A DNA stretch of 64,000 bases from Pezicula radicicola (GCA_003008705.1 PDUO01000024.1:64831-128830), one strand, 5' to 3'; shown: positions 48,787 to 60,801, numbered from the stretch's first letter. A program made the numbers and translations. Notes: a model not told the origin generated them from the letters alone.

Positions 48787-49518
48787 GGTTGCTGATGCGG
48801 TTGTGTTGTTTTGTGTGTATTCGAGAGCGTGATCAGGAGAGAGGCAGGGACGGGAGGAGGCGGATGGTTCAACAATGGGATAGTGCTGTGCGGCTCCGAA
48901 GACAAAGTAGCAGAGAAATTGTCGCGTAGAATAGAAAGAGGGAGGTGAATATCGTGAAGAGAATAAATTGTTCGCGTCGGCGTGTTGATGGATGGCTGGC
49001 GGAGGTGACGATATTCAAGGGTTACGCGAAGAAGGTGCCTCGACTCGACGGGATTGCGCTAGCCAACGGAGTAGACGGGACGGAATTGAATAGAATAACA
49101 GACACACAACCGTAATGGTATAGCTGCCTCGGCTAATTCTTTCAAGACCTATACCGAAAATTGGAAATGAATAATTATATGTGGCAAGCTTGGTTGAATT
49201 TGGAGCATAAGAAAGAAAAAAAGACAAGAGACAGCCAGAAAAGACGGCTGAAAGCTGAGTGGCTCGAGCGGTTGCTACAGCCACCCAAGGTCATTGAGGG
49301 AGAAAGCAGGTCGTAGATGACAGAACGGTGTTTTATTGCGAAGAGCCTCATGGAGGACTCGATTGCTAATCTCGTATTATTACTGGAAAAGAGAGCATCG
49401 AAAAGATTGGTATCAAACAGAATTTCAAAACCCCCTCCCCCAAACTCCCAGCTAGCCTCGCCCGGCATTTCTATCACAAGTCCCTCGTCAACCTACTCGA
49501 GTCCTGTGTTGCAGATCC
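48787..49518. other. intergenic region between the BAH gene start and the PAR32-like gene 3' end
   Basis: This holds the BAH gene promoter on its left. No further gene was seen. Confidence 0.4.
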
Positions 49519-50031
49519 TTAAGCGGTCGTAGCCTTCTCCTCCTTCGAAGCCTTACTCTTGAACAGTTTATTCTTCAACTTGTCCGCCAGACCAACTGGG
49601 TGTGCAGACTTAGCTGGTTTCTCCTCTGCTTCGTGTACATTGCCTTGTCCTCCTCGTCCGGTGTGGAAGGTCTCCCCCTCCATGCTTGGTCTTAGCGCAA
49701 CTTCGGGAATGACTTCGGCGTCGTTTCTCTTTGTAGCAGGTACTTTGGGTGAGCCTATGTTGGCAGCGCCGCCTCGACCAGTACTGAATGCTCCATCTTT
49801 GTGGTCTCCTGCAGCTCCTTCGCGAACGATCTCGCCGTCACCGTATCTATCTAAGAATTAGTAGTGTAATGGTGGAGCGAGGAAAGTGAGACCACAAACA
49901 CGGTGCTGTCCTCGCCAATATTGCCAGCTCCTGTTAATAACTGTCAGTTTTGAGTTCTACGACGTTGGTAGTATGCGATTCTTACCTCCACGGCCATGAC
50001 TAGTAAGCTCTGCACTGTTTCTTCCGCTCAT
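49519..50031 (-). CDS. PAR32/DUF3602-like small protein with Gly-Arg-Gly-Gly repeats
   Basis: Exon 1 is 50031-49986 (MSGRNSAELTSHGRGG). Exon 2 starts at 49930 and gives GAGNIGEDST. Exon 3 is 49850-49519 and contains RYGDGEIVREGAAG, then two more repeats (FSTGRGGAANIG and FHTGRGGQGNVH), ending KNKLFKSKASKEEKATTA. GRGGAGN repeats with intervening polar sequence are the mark of the DUF3602 family, which includes yeast Par32, a TORC1-linked regulator of ammonium transporters. The donor that ends exon 2 is unclear: the nearby GT sites (starting 49906, 49900 and 49897) are all phase 0, while the acceptor at 49851 requires phase 1. A GC donor, an assembly indel or a real frameshift could explain this. 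Total length is about 130 residues. Confidence 0.7.
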
Positions 50032-50887
50032 GATTGCTGTTGCTGCTTTTGTTGTTTCTCTAGGATTTGGGGTTGCAAGTAGCTCTGAGAAAAGGCGTAT
50101 GATTGCAGTTGATGGTCTATATAGGCTGTGAGAACAAATCCTCAAAAAAAAAGGTCTGCAAGGGAGGGTGATGCAGAAGAGTGAGAAAGCGGTTAGGCCG
50201 GGGTGAGTCTTTTATTGTGGCACAAGGAGGCTTGACTGGGTCTTGTCAGAGCAGAGGTTGTAAATGCCTTGCCTCACACATCGACAGCACTTCCGTGATC
50301 GGCTGCCCCGGGGGTGTCTAAATGGAGATGCGGCGATTGGTACTTACCAGGAAAAAATATGGGGGTTGCGGAAGAAATGGTATCAAAAGCAGGGGCAGGA
50401 GCAATTGAGGCAGCTGGTGATGGGATTATTTAAAGAGCTGGATTTGGGGGAGGGGGGCTGCTTGGCGAGTGGGAAGATAAGGCAGGTGAGGTTAGAACGA
50501 GAGAGAAGAGGAATAATCAAGAGTGGCATCGAACTATGACGCCACTAGATCTTGGGATGCATCATGAGAGATTTTCAGCCTTTCAAGAGATGCTCAGGTA
50601 CCAAGCAACAGGGTTGTTTTTCTTTTTCTTGATGTCAGCAGTGCAGCAGCCCGTGTTGATTTGACTTTGAGCGATGTCATGATTTTGGAGCACGTCGATA
50701 AGCACACAGATAAGGATGACTGATCCGATGATTTCCTTGGCGAACCGAGCACCAAGCTGGAATTGGAGAAGGATTCCGCATAGGAAGCGAGATGCAAAAA
50801 GGGGGGGCTAGTGCGCTTAACGAAGCATGGACGTGAGTATCGATGTATCAACACCAGTGAATTAGATAGTTGACATCTAAGTACGAG
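50032..50887. other. intergenic region, left of MITE copy C
   Basis: This is the promoter side of the PAR32-like gene, with several short open frames on both strands and no recognisable product. Confidence 0.4.
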
Positions 50888-51019
50888 TACCGTACAAATT
50901 GCTTCATGAGATACCATTTTGATCAGGGCTATATATTAAGAGAGTTACTCAAGTCCATCTCTTATTTCTAAATAGATAACTATTCAAAATGATCTCTTAT
51001 AAACTAATTCGTACAGTAC
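50888..51019. mobile_element. MITE-like element, copy C
   Basis: The element spans 50890-51017 (128 bp) with TA on both sides (50888-50889, 51018-51019). The left end is CCGTACAAATTGCTTCATGA and the reverse complement of the right end is CTGTACGAATTAGTTTATAA. ACCATTTTGAT and AAAATGATCTCTTATAAAC carry the shared subterminal box. The interior contains GAGAGTTACTCAAGTCC. It lies in AT-rich intergenic DNA. Confidence 0.72.
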
Positions 51020-52139
51020 CCTTTTGTGTAAACATTTTACTTCATGCAGGTCTCAAAATAAACAACTGCAAACTGAAAATGAATATTTTTATAATAGGTG
51101 TTTGTGCATATAGCAAGAGCTAGGTTGTGGTTCTTATTTCCTTTCCTTCAAGCCTTGGTAAGTCAACAACAAGTGGAAGACAATTTGAATAAATGTTGAC
51201 TGGAGTAGTGATACGTGTACAACGTTGAAATCTATATTTAGCACATGTAAGGCTTTAAATTCACCGTTCACCGTTCTACAATGTAGAAGTACTAAATAAA
51301 CCTAGTTAAGTGTATTACCTAGGTTTAGATTATGCAGATAACATTCTGCTTCCTATATATCGAATTTCTAGGTAGATAAATATACTCTGTAAGCTCCGTA
51401 GCACCCTTGCTATTACAAAAGTGGTTGTCTTAACTAGGTTTAGAAATGCTACTACATCCAATCTTTGACACAAGTTATTTTCTAATAATTTCCCGCAACT
51501 AGCTAGAACTCAGAAACCTAGTCATTGTTAGTGTTATCTATTGCTAATAAGTGTTGTTACTTTTGCTTTTATAGTTATATCTTACATTCAATGCTACTAT
51601 TCTCTTGCTAGAATCTACCTATCCTATGTTCGTTGCAGCATATATTCTACAACTCAATAGAGGTTAGTTAAGCTTATCCGTAAAGTCTCTAGTGGTATAA
51701 GACTCTTACGAGTTCCTATGCTCGAAACTATAGTTTTGTATTACAAGAACTACGGCTTCTTTTCATTTTTAAGTTCCTGCTTCTGCTTCCTACATAAAAC
51801 AGAGTAAGAAATTGACACTCAAGTTCAAATATAGGCATCTAAAATAGACTTTTTCTAGTAATAGTTGGCACTTAGAAGTCTAGGTATAAATCTTCTGTTA
51901 GTGTTTAAGTGGCGTAACATGGTTGAAGTAAAAGCTAGAGTTCTATAAAGACTATAAATATAACAGTCTTAACTTAATACCCGAAACGAGTGAATTACTC
52001 AAATCAAGCGAGTTATCTAAATTAAGTAAGTTACCCAAATCAACTGAATGCTTTTCATTCCCTTGGTAAATGCTCGACTCTAACCCATAAACTCCAGGGC
52101 CGCTCCCAATGCAATATCCTCACCCACAAACAGCTCTTC
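51020..52139. other. AT-rich intergenic region
   Basis: About 1.1 kb of AT-rich sequence without a gene, ending in a short repeat array (see 51988-52045). Possibly a decayed transposon. Confidence 0.45.
51988..52045. repeat. short array of the 18-bp GAGTTACTC-type repeat
   Basis: Three successive units read GAGTGAATTACTCAAATCA, AGCGAGTTATCTAAATTA and AGTAAGTTACCCAAATCA, giving a period of 18-19 bp. These are the clearest copies of the unit seen in larger, more degenerate form at 45990-46790. Confidence 0.75.
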
Positions 52140-52702
52140 TCACGCAGGTCTCCTTCTTGCAAACTCCTCCAAATCAGTCTTCGTCGCCACACCTAAAACA
52201 AACCTCCTCTTCTCGTCGGTAACAACAGCAAAGTCTTGCTTGCTTCCTACACCGTCTCCATTGAAGAAGGCCTCCAACTCCTCCAATGGCGTATCCATAG
52301 TAATGACCTTATACACCTTTCCCTTTCTCTTGAATCGCACCATTGCTTTTTCCACCGTGTCGCTTTCTTGTACCTTGCCTGTCTCTAGGAGTATACGGAG
52401 ATGTGGCATGGAGAGATAGCCCAGGAGGGCACGGTTTTCAGGGGATATTACAGTGAGGTGTGTGTAGTCGCGTTCGAAAGCTTGCATCAGCGCAGTAGAT
52501 ATGGGATCATCTGGATTGGATGAGAGTGCTGAAGGAGGGTCGAGATCTTCAACTGTGGCCTGAGGGGTGTGAGCTGAGAGGTCTTTGAAAGGGAGACGGG
52601 GTTAAGTACGCCTCTGTATCTGCTCGCGAGTTTGGAAACAGGAGGATTTGATGGTGTTGCGGATGCACCAGCTGTGGCACTGGATGGAGTTGACTCGGCC
52701 AT
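52140..52702 (-). CDS. small CBS-domain protein
   Basis: Two exons, 52702-52610 and 52559-52140, are joined across a 50-bp intron to give 170 residues. The first exon gives MAESTPSSATAGASATPSNP and RYRG; the second begins ATVEDLDPPSALS. Two CBS motifs are visible: the first around RDYTHLTVISPENRALLGYL, the second ending GVATKTDLEEF. The pair would form one Bateman module. CBS pairs bind adenosyl nucleotides and regulate partner proteins, but the partner is unknown here. The protein resembles stand-alone fungal CBS proteins. The N-terminal 25 residues are Ser/Ala/Pro rich and likely disordered. Confidence 0.82.
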
Positions 52703-52747
52703 AATTACTCTGGTATTGAGAGATGTTATTGTAGCTTTGCAAGGAAG

Positions 52748-52779
52748 TTCTTCAATTCTTCAATTCTTCAATTCTTCAG
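52748..52779. repeat. short tandem repeat of TTCTTCAA
   Basis: Four consecutive units close to AATTCTTC or TTCTTCAA lie just upstream of the CBS gene start. Likely replication slippage; possibly in the 5' leader. Confidence 0.7.
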
Positions 52780-53092
52780 CAGCATGCTTCGATGGCGGGG
52801 TTTGAAATTTCCCCGAGGAAAGAGCGCGTGCACGTGCTTGGGGTGATTGTTTTTCTCTTCTGAACCCGACCTACATGCTTCACCTGGACAACTGACAGCC
52901 AAGGACAAGGCTTGAAGTGCCAAATCCGAGAAAACATGAAGCTATTCACAACAGTTTGGGGGAGCTCTTTCTCTTCTTCACCTCTTCTCCTGCTCTTCTT
53001 ACAGGTCCAATAATGTGACTTTGAAGTTTGGACGCTCATAGGTCGCACTGGCACATAGCCTGCATAATACCCCTCCAGCTGCTGTGCCTCCC

Positions 53093-53122
53093 NNNNNNNN
53101 NNNNNNNNNNNNNNNNNNNNNN
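53093..53122. other. assembly gap (30 N)
   Basis: A run of 30 N lies between CCTCCC and an eight-C run, so it probably masks a longer C homopolymer. Confidence 0.95.
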
Positions 53123-53838
53123 CCCCCCCCCGGATTAGGGGACTGCCTACCTCCGTATCTCCGCCCGACGACGTCCTTCGTCCTTTCTTTCGTCAACATT
53201 ATTCCCATCCCATCTCCTTGTTCCTGCACTCCAATCCTCATTCATCCTCGTTTTATTCTCCTGACCCTGCAACCATTGTTGCCATTGTTGCCATTGTAAA
53301 CTGGCTCCCTACTCCAAGCCGGATAGAGTTGCTAGAGCTGGCCGGAACGTCAGCGTAGCTCGCAGATATCAGACCACGCACAAGTATGCATCAGTTTCAT
53401 TCATTTTACCTATCGCCATGTATGAATTGACTTTCGCTCGGGATTGGCTATTCAGAATAAGTTGGTCTGAGAGGCTGCAGATTTTCTTTGTTGAAACTCT
53501 TTGGATCATTCGACGGTGGATTCACTCTCTTCTGCTTGCTACTGTATCCCGCTTGGATATTGCATTGGACCACCTGCGTACTAATCGTCACCAACCTTCA
53601 GAATTCCCGCAATTCCCTTCAAGCATTCCTCCTCATAGCCATCATAGCCAAGATCGCCGTTTTGACTCTTGGCCCCGGAGTCGAAGTCCTGCTGCAGAAG
53701 CTCGAATACGTCGCCGACTACTGAATCGTAATACTGCGCCTGGCTCTCCCATTTCTTTCCCACCCCCTCCATACTCACCTCCACCACCACAGTACGCCAT
53801 ACGAGATCCAAATTCAGACTACTTCTCCGACGAGCAAA

Positions 53839-55173
53839 ATGCCGTTCCTATTCCCAACCCAGGGCACCCTCCACAATGCATTCCCCACCGTCCCAGGGGC
53901 CACACCTCAGCCTTTTAAAAATGGCGTCGAGGATTTCCAAGAGAAACGCACCCCTCTACAGGCTCGATCGGAATTATATCCTGCGTGGTCTATTGTTGAT
54001 GATGCGAAGAACAAGACTAAGGATTTGAGTGAAGAAGCGAGAAAAGAGTTTGAGAAAGCCAGTGCAAAGGCGCAGGCTAAGGCAGGTCCTATTGAGTTGT
54101 ATTCAGCCAAGTATTATGCAGCTTGCACTTTTGGTGGACTCATGGCATGTGTAAGTATCTATGGATTCTGATAATTACTTTCTACTTGCTGATATCACTA
54201 GGGTCTCACTCATACTTTTGTTACACCCCTTGATCTTGTCAAGTGCCACCGACAAGTGGACTCAAAGATGTATACCGGCAACATGCAAGCTTGGCGTAAG
54301 ATTGGAGGCGCTGAGGGTTTCCGCGGTATCTACACCGGCTGGGGTCCTACATTCTTCGGATACTCTGCCCAAGGTGCATTCAAATACGGTGGTTATGAGT
54401 TCTTCAAGAAATTCTACTCCGACCTCGTTGGACCAGACACCGCGCAAAAGTACAAGACTTCACTATATCTTACAGCCAGTGCTTCAGCAGAATTCATCGC
54501 TGACATAGCTCTCTGTCCTTTCGAAGCTGTAAAAGTGCGTATGCAGACAACAATTCCTCCTTTTGCCAAAGGTACTTTTGATGGAATCGCAAAGGTTACC
54601 GCAAAGGAAGGGTACGCGGGTCTCTACAAAGGCTTGTATCCATTATGGGGACGTCAAATTCCTTACACAATGATGAAGTTCGCCTCTTTTGAAACAATTG
54701 TTGAAATGATTTATGAGAAGCTACCAGGCACAAAGTCAGACTATGGAAAAGGTGCTCAAACAGCGGTTTCTTTCACTGGTGGGTATCTTGCCGGTATTCT
54801 CTGCGCTATCGTCTCCCATCCAGCAGATGTCATGGTAAGTCTTCACCAAGCTGTGTTTGGTCGTATATAGAATTACTAACCCTCAATAGGTCAGTAAATT
54901 AAATGCTCAACGCAAAGAAGGAGAAGCCTTCGGTGCAGTTCTTTCACGGATCTACAAAGAAATTGGATTTAAGGGTCTCTGGAACGGCCTTCCTGTCAGA
55001 ATTGTTATGATTGGTACTCTGACTGGTCTCCAATGGATGATCTACGTAAGTTCACTTGATACTGCTCGGTTTCGTTGAGCCTTGAAATTAACACAAATTA
55101 GGATTATTTTAAGATCTTCATGGGCCTTCCAACTACTGGTGGAGTTGCAGCACCGGAGAAGGAGAAGAATTGA
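53839..55173 (+). CDS. PIC2: mitochondrial phosphate/copper carrier, PIC2-like
   Basis: Exons 53839-54150, 54202-54834, 54890-55045 and 55102-55173 total 1173 bp (390 residues). Three repeats of the mitochondrial carrier fold carry PxDxxK/R-type signatures: [22 protein letters not shown], and a third modified PADVMVSKLNA. The first 75 residues are an N-terminal extension, typical of phosphate carriers of the Pic2/Mir1 group. The inner-membrane protein imports phosphate (and in yeast Pic2 also copper) in exchange with protons. The start at 53839 sits in a good context (GCAAAATGCC) and reads MPFLFPTQG. The frame conflicts with a 166-codon open frame that begins upstream at 53418. Confidence 0.93.
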
Positions 55174-56404
55174 GGCAAGATTTGGTAGTATAAATAACTG
55201 TGCGTGTAGGTTTGAAGTGCTGAGTTACAGTAGGTGCAGTACATTGGACAGGCTTTCCTAAGTATCTTCGCCTTGTATGATATACATTCCTATGAATGAA
55301 CCGCTCTCCCATTATCAAATGACCTTGCTTTAAAAAAGAGCGCTTTTCCCCCATTGGAAATAAAGCAATAAGTCGGTTTGAGCATAACCCCCCTCAAGCG
55401 GCTCCTATTTGTATTTCAGGTCTACTGACAACAGTCCTAAGTCGCTAAAGAAACTCGAAGGAGCACGAGAAGGATTTGAAAGGGCATTGAACTCATATAG
55501 CAAAGAAAGACAATAGAAAAGTTCACCTAGCCATAAATCAAGCTGGCTATGAGAAAACGTAAATCCGACATCTTAACTGGCAAATACACCGCTTTTCTAA
55601 ATACATGAATGTAGCAATTTGTCGATTACCTTCTCGTTCTGGTTGCACAACGAGGTTTTTATTAGCTCGCGAGACAAACTTAAACTGTGCCGAGGAGATC
55701 ATAAGTCGCGGTAAGTTCATGTATTCCTTATCAATTTAGTTACTCAAGCCAACTAAGTTACCTACTCAAGCATCTGAGTTAGTCACCTAAGTTTCCCAAA
55801 ATAGGTCGCCGACTTTTTACATTGCCATATGACATTATATTTTACATAGATGATTCTATATGGCTATACCTCGATTGACAAATTCAGGAGTGGGATTTTT
55901 TGATTTTACTAGAGCGAAACATGGTTTTATTAGGGTACCTAGAGCCAGGTACAATTGGTGGCACAAAGATACTGTTGACAAGAAGGTGATACTGCGTTGT
56001 GTTAGTGAAATTAAGTTAGTTACCTTGAACAGTTGATTATTGGTATCATTAGTGTAGCATTCTGATATTGGGTAATGAGCAATGAGTAAAAGAAAGCCTA
56101 TGAATAAGCTCACCAAAGAAAAATCACAGTGGAGGTAATGAGGAAGAATCTCTATCCCATTACGTCTATCTATACTTCTATTTTTACTTCTACTCTATCA
56201 AGAAATTCTACCTGTCCTCTCTCATCGAGAACAAGCAGTGTAGACAGGTGCCCAAGAATTATATTCCTGGGGTCTGTATCGAAATGCCCCAAAATGCAAG
56301 AGTAGAGACATGAACCACTACTCCCCCACTACTCCCCCATCGTAATCTCCTCTCAACCAGTAATACCATGGTCGTCTATCATTCCACATTTCTATTATCT
56401 TCTC
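55174..56404. other. intergenic region between converging PIC2 and FUN30
   Basis: AT-rich sequence containing TTTAGTTACTCAAGCC, AACTAAGTTACCTACTC and AGTTAGTCACCTAAG (about 55735-55795), the dispersed repeat. No gene was seen. Confidence 0.45.
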
Positions 56405-59400
56405 TTAAACAAGCATCTCATCATCGTCATCATCGTCATCTATCGCCTTCTCAGACAACACAGATGACAACATGGACTCTCGCTTTTTAGAGTCCTGTGA
56501 TGCGGTCTTCGGGGCTTTTATCTTGATTTTGAGGGAGGGTTTTCGGACCGCTTCCTTTACCTCCTTCGTCTCTTTATCGTCAGCCTTCTCGTCGTCCTTC
56601 TCGACCTCTTCGGTCTCTGTAGAACTGCCAATGCCTTCAAGTAGCATCCGACTAACAGCATCCACACCCTTGGCTTCACCTTCCTCATCATCCGCTACAG
56701 CGCTCTCCTCCTCTCCAGCAACACGGCCGTCCAAAAGTAGCTTGCTTTGCCCAAGTGAGTAGATGGCCTCTTCGACAGTTCCTTTGGTGACCAAACGTAC
56801 GACTTCCACCTCACGTGTCTGACCAACCCTGTGTGCTCGGTTCTCCGCTTGACGATCGTCCTGCGGGTTAAACGATCCGTCAAAGATAATGACCTTGTTG
56901 GCATAAGCAAGATTTAGACCTACGCCTCCTGCTTTCGTAGTCAACAGAAACGCCGTGATCGAATCATCGTCGCGGAAATTGTCGATAAGAGGTTGACGTT
57001 CATCAATACTTGTAGAGCCGTCAATACGCGTGAAGGAAATCAGGGATGTATTTAGGACTGCTTCAAGAATATCGAGTACAAGCGAGAATTGCGAGAAGAT
57101 TAGGACTCGGTCGTCGTTCTTCTTGTATCCCTTGACAAGCTCAACGAGTGCAGTAACTTTTCCAGAGTTCATCCAAGCCATATCAGGAGTGTCGAATTTC
57201 TTGATACACGGATAGTCGTTGCACCAATTATGTAGCCAAAAGTCGGAGCCGGATCTCATCTCATTGATGAGATGATGTCGTGCACTGGAACTTGGAAAGT
57301 TAAGCGGGTCATGTTTGCGCAAGATGTCGGCCATCTTCTCAATTTTGGCATCATCAAAATGGCGGCGAAAAAGGAGTGGATGGATCGCTGCCTTACGGAG
57401 CTGCATCAATGGATTATTTTCCTGGTTCTTGTTCTTTGGAGCCTTGACTTTCGTAATGCGGGCTCTCGCTCTCTCCTTGGCTTCTTCGATGTGACCGTTG
57501 TAGATTTCTTTCTGCTCAGATTCGAGGCCACAGTACTGCACCCGAAGGACTTTGCCAGGTAGATGTTTCAGCACTTGAGCTTTCTTACGGCGCAGAACGA
57601 AGGGGGTAAGCATGGACCTTGCCCGAGCGATTCGTTGCGCTGATAGCAAAGCACCATGGTTAGCGTCGCTAACCTGCACCTTGTGCTTGAAAATATTTTC
57701 CATATCTTCTGCCTTTTCATTAAAGACATCTGGAAGGATGAAGCTTAGGAGTGTGGCTAATTCTTGAAGATTGTTTTGCAAAGGTGTACCAGTAAGTAGA
57801 AGGCGAAAGTTTGTGGGTATTCTGTTGATGCCTTTAAATCTTTGAGAAAGCGGATTCTTCAAGACATGGCCTTCATCAAATACAGCAACCTAGGTAACTT
57901 AGTAGGTATCCTGGAGCACAACCGGGATATACATACATCTGGTCTAAGTCTCCGCATGAATTTATTGTCTTCCGCTTTGACGACAAGGTCGTAAGTGGAA
58001 ACAACAACATTGATACGGTCACGGTTTTCCAAAATTCTCTCAGCCATCTCTCCTCGATCTTTCTGAGGACCTGTGAACGAGTATTAGTACTTTAGGATGA
58101 ACGGGAAAGAAAACTCGATGACGTACCATGGTAAGGCTCGACCACTAATTCTGGAGAAAATCTTTGGAACTCTCTGAGCCAGTTTTCAAGAACCGACCCT
58201 GGAAGCACAACGATATGAGGACCGGTCTTTCCTGATTCAACAAGGTGAGTCAAGAATGAGATGACTTGGCAAGTCTTTCCAAGACCCATATCATCTGCCA
58301 AAATACAGCTCAGCCCTTCTCTGTACATTAAAGCCAACCAATTCAACCCAACAATTTGATAGTCCTTCAATGCAAAATCGTCGGCCATCGTCCTTGGTTG
58401 CTTCAAAAAGTTGATATCCTTGTTTTTACGCCTACTTGCAGTTGTCTTGATATCGTCGTCGCCGTTCTCTCCGTTCAGTGAAGCAGTAGCGCTGCTGGGT
58501 GAGCCGATCCCTGAATCTCGTTGGGAGTCTTTGTCATCATCTTCCAAAGACACAACTCCCAAACCTGCCCCGTCCTTAGCAGCCCCAAAGACATCAAATC
58601 CCCACTTTCCCATTTCTGCAGCGAGTGGCTTGCCAAGCTGTTCGCATTTTGCAACCAGAGAATCGACGGCTTCATATCCGGCGAGCATTTGCAACCCTTT
58701 CTCCACGATCTTTTCACCAATTGGGGCTACTTTCCGCTTCTTGCCGCTCTTGAGGGGCGCAGCTTCGACTGCTTCCGCAGCAGTTAGAGTTCGGAAAGGT
58801 CGTGCAGCCATCATGAGGTCCGCTTGTTCTTTGGTTGCATTCGTAAGCTCTATGAGATCGTCGACCTTACAGTCATTGAGCCACTTCAAGAATCGACCTT
58901 CTAGCTCTGGGTCTTGCTCTTCAGCCGATTCATTCCCCGAGTCGGTTTCGAAGTCGTCTAGGACTATTGGCGAGGATGGTTTCTGTGGGGACGAGTTGAT
59001 GGTTACTGGAGGTGACGATGCTTGTCTGCGGCCTTGTACTAGCTTTCTTTTGGGCTTTGGTGGAGTTACAGCTGCATGCTGATTTGCTAGCGCGGGTTTG
59101 TTGAAAGTGTGCGAGTATTTGTCTCGGAGAGACTGAGTAGGGGCGTTCAATGTTCTCTTCATTTGAGGTTCAGGGTTCTTTGACAACTCAGAAATCGCTG
59201 GAAGCTCGTCATCCGAAATCTCGACAGATACTGAGTTGCCTAAGAGCTCTGCAGCGTCGTCCAAGTTACTCTTGCTAGCTAGTAAAGCATGTTGGGCCGC
59301 AAGAACCGAAGCCCAGGGGAATAGAGCTTGGAGTCTGCAAATATTCTCCTTCATTCCCTGATCTGCTACAGAAGCCAATGGAATGTCATCAATGGGCTGG

Positions 59401-60287
59401 GCTCGCTCTGGCCTTGTTTGTGGTCTGGCCCAGGCCGGCAGTGTTCGTTGAAGATCAAGTGGGGTATGGCCATTAACTGTACCGCCTTGTCGAGGCTTAA
59501 AGCCGGGCGGGACTTCTGGAAGGAGTGCACCTGCAATTTTGGCACTAGTGATCCTCGATGTTTGTTGGTACCGGGAGTTGTTTGTTACACCAGCACCTCC
59601 ACTGCCTGTCTGGGGACCTTTGTATGCTAAGCTATTAACCAAACTTGAAAAGCTTGTCTTCTCTGGCGGTGCAACTTTGGGTGCAAAATTTGTTGGTTTG
59701 ATACTGGCCCTATCAACATGATCATCGTCAGAACTGTCTTCTCCATGTGCTGGTCCTTCGTCGTCGGAGTCAATCTGGATGACACTCTTCGTTGGAGGCG
59801 CTGGCTTTGCTGTGATTCCATGAGGTGGTCTGTATGATGTACCAGCAGGAGCCATAAGATTAGCCAAGGGCTTCGCCGCGAGTCCTAGTTGTGTCGCTTG
59901 TCGAGGTGCAAATTGATTTGGTCGCATGAGCTCAGGGGTGAAACGTGGAGCATATTTTGGTGGCAGGGACTTTGTAGGTGTCAGTTGCTTTGCTGCTATT
60001 GAAGTGTGTGGCGAAGATGGTGTGTTGTGTATATCTCTTCCTGTGAATGGACTGCTTGCTGGTACCTGTACAATATTCTTCTCTGTAATGGGACTGGACA
60101 TGACGGCGCCAGTAGTTCGGTCAAGGATCTGCGTAGGCTGTGTCTCGTATCGTGACAGCACTGACGGCGTGTCTGGTATACATCCATCGAATAGCTGGTC
60201 ACCGTCATCGGCATCTGAATTGTAGCCATTCGCGGATGCATTGTAGCCCCCCACTGTCTTTTGTCTCTTGACAGCTGGTGAATCCAT
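56405..60287 (-). CDS. FUN30: SNF2-family chromatin remodeller FUN30/SMARCAD1
   Basis: Exons on the minus strand are 60287-58127, 58070-57937 and 57889-56405, totalling 3780 bp (1259 residues). The protein is an ATP-dependent remodeller acting at heterochromatin and DNA ends. The first half is disordered and Ser/Pro-rich with NSDADDGDQLF near the start. Two CUE-like helical segments are visible (ENICRLQALFPWASVLAAQH and FLKWLNDCKVDDLIELTNAT). The helicase part carries ADDMGLGKTCQVISFL (motif I), the DEGH box at the second intron (VFDEGHVLKN), LLLTGTPLQN, and the C-terminal helicase lobe with VLIFSQFSLVLDIL, TTKAGGVGLNLAYANKVIIF and RAHRVGQ. The tail is acidic (DDDDDDDEM). It is divergent from VMA21. 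Confidence 0.95.
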
Positions 60288-60801
60288 GGTGGTATGGAAA
60301 CTCGGTAGGAGATTCGATGAGCAAGAAATGAATGGGTGATGCTTATGTGAGTGAGGAAACAGTCCACAGAAGCTGTCGGTCTGTTGTGAGGAAATGGGTG
60401 CTGGGGTATGCCCGAGATATGGTGAAAGGCTTCACGGCGTCGACGAGGAAATTTGCGATAGACCGTTCCGCCGCTCTCCGTTTCCTAGACCGATCCCTTC
60501 CTCCAATCCTTCCAAGCCTCCAGAAAAAGAAAAGCACAATGCAATCGCGATCTGTGCAGGAAGGTATTATTTGTGGTTCGCGGCTTTGTGGTAAAGAAGG
60601 TAGGTTGGGTCATCATTCGCGAACGATACATAAAAGTCGCCAAAAACCGAAATCTTACTTTACGCGAGCGCGTCGTTCTTTAGAGCCTCGCGCGCTTGTG
60701 ACCTCATTCACATTCACCTCACCAATCATCGTGCATCTACGAACCATCATTATTGTCTTGCCCAAACTCCTCCATTCATCAAAATACAAGATCACAAGAC
60801 A
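60288..60801. promoter_or_regulatory. shared divergent promoter region FUN30/VMA21
   Basis: 514 bp between the two starts; no long frame of note and no specific factor sites identified. Confidence 0.4.

Larger units (their letters stand above)
52703..53838. other. divergent promoter region, tandem repeats, assembly gap and a long uORF
   Basis: This separates the CBS gene (left) from the PIC2-like gene (right). It contains a TTCTTCAA repeat tract (52748-52779), a run of N at 53093-53122 flanked by C-runs, a triple TTGCCATTG near 53277-53297, and a 166-codon open frame beginning at 53418 that overlaps the carrier start (see findings). Confidence 0.5.
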
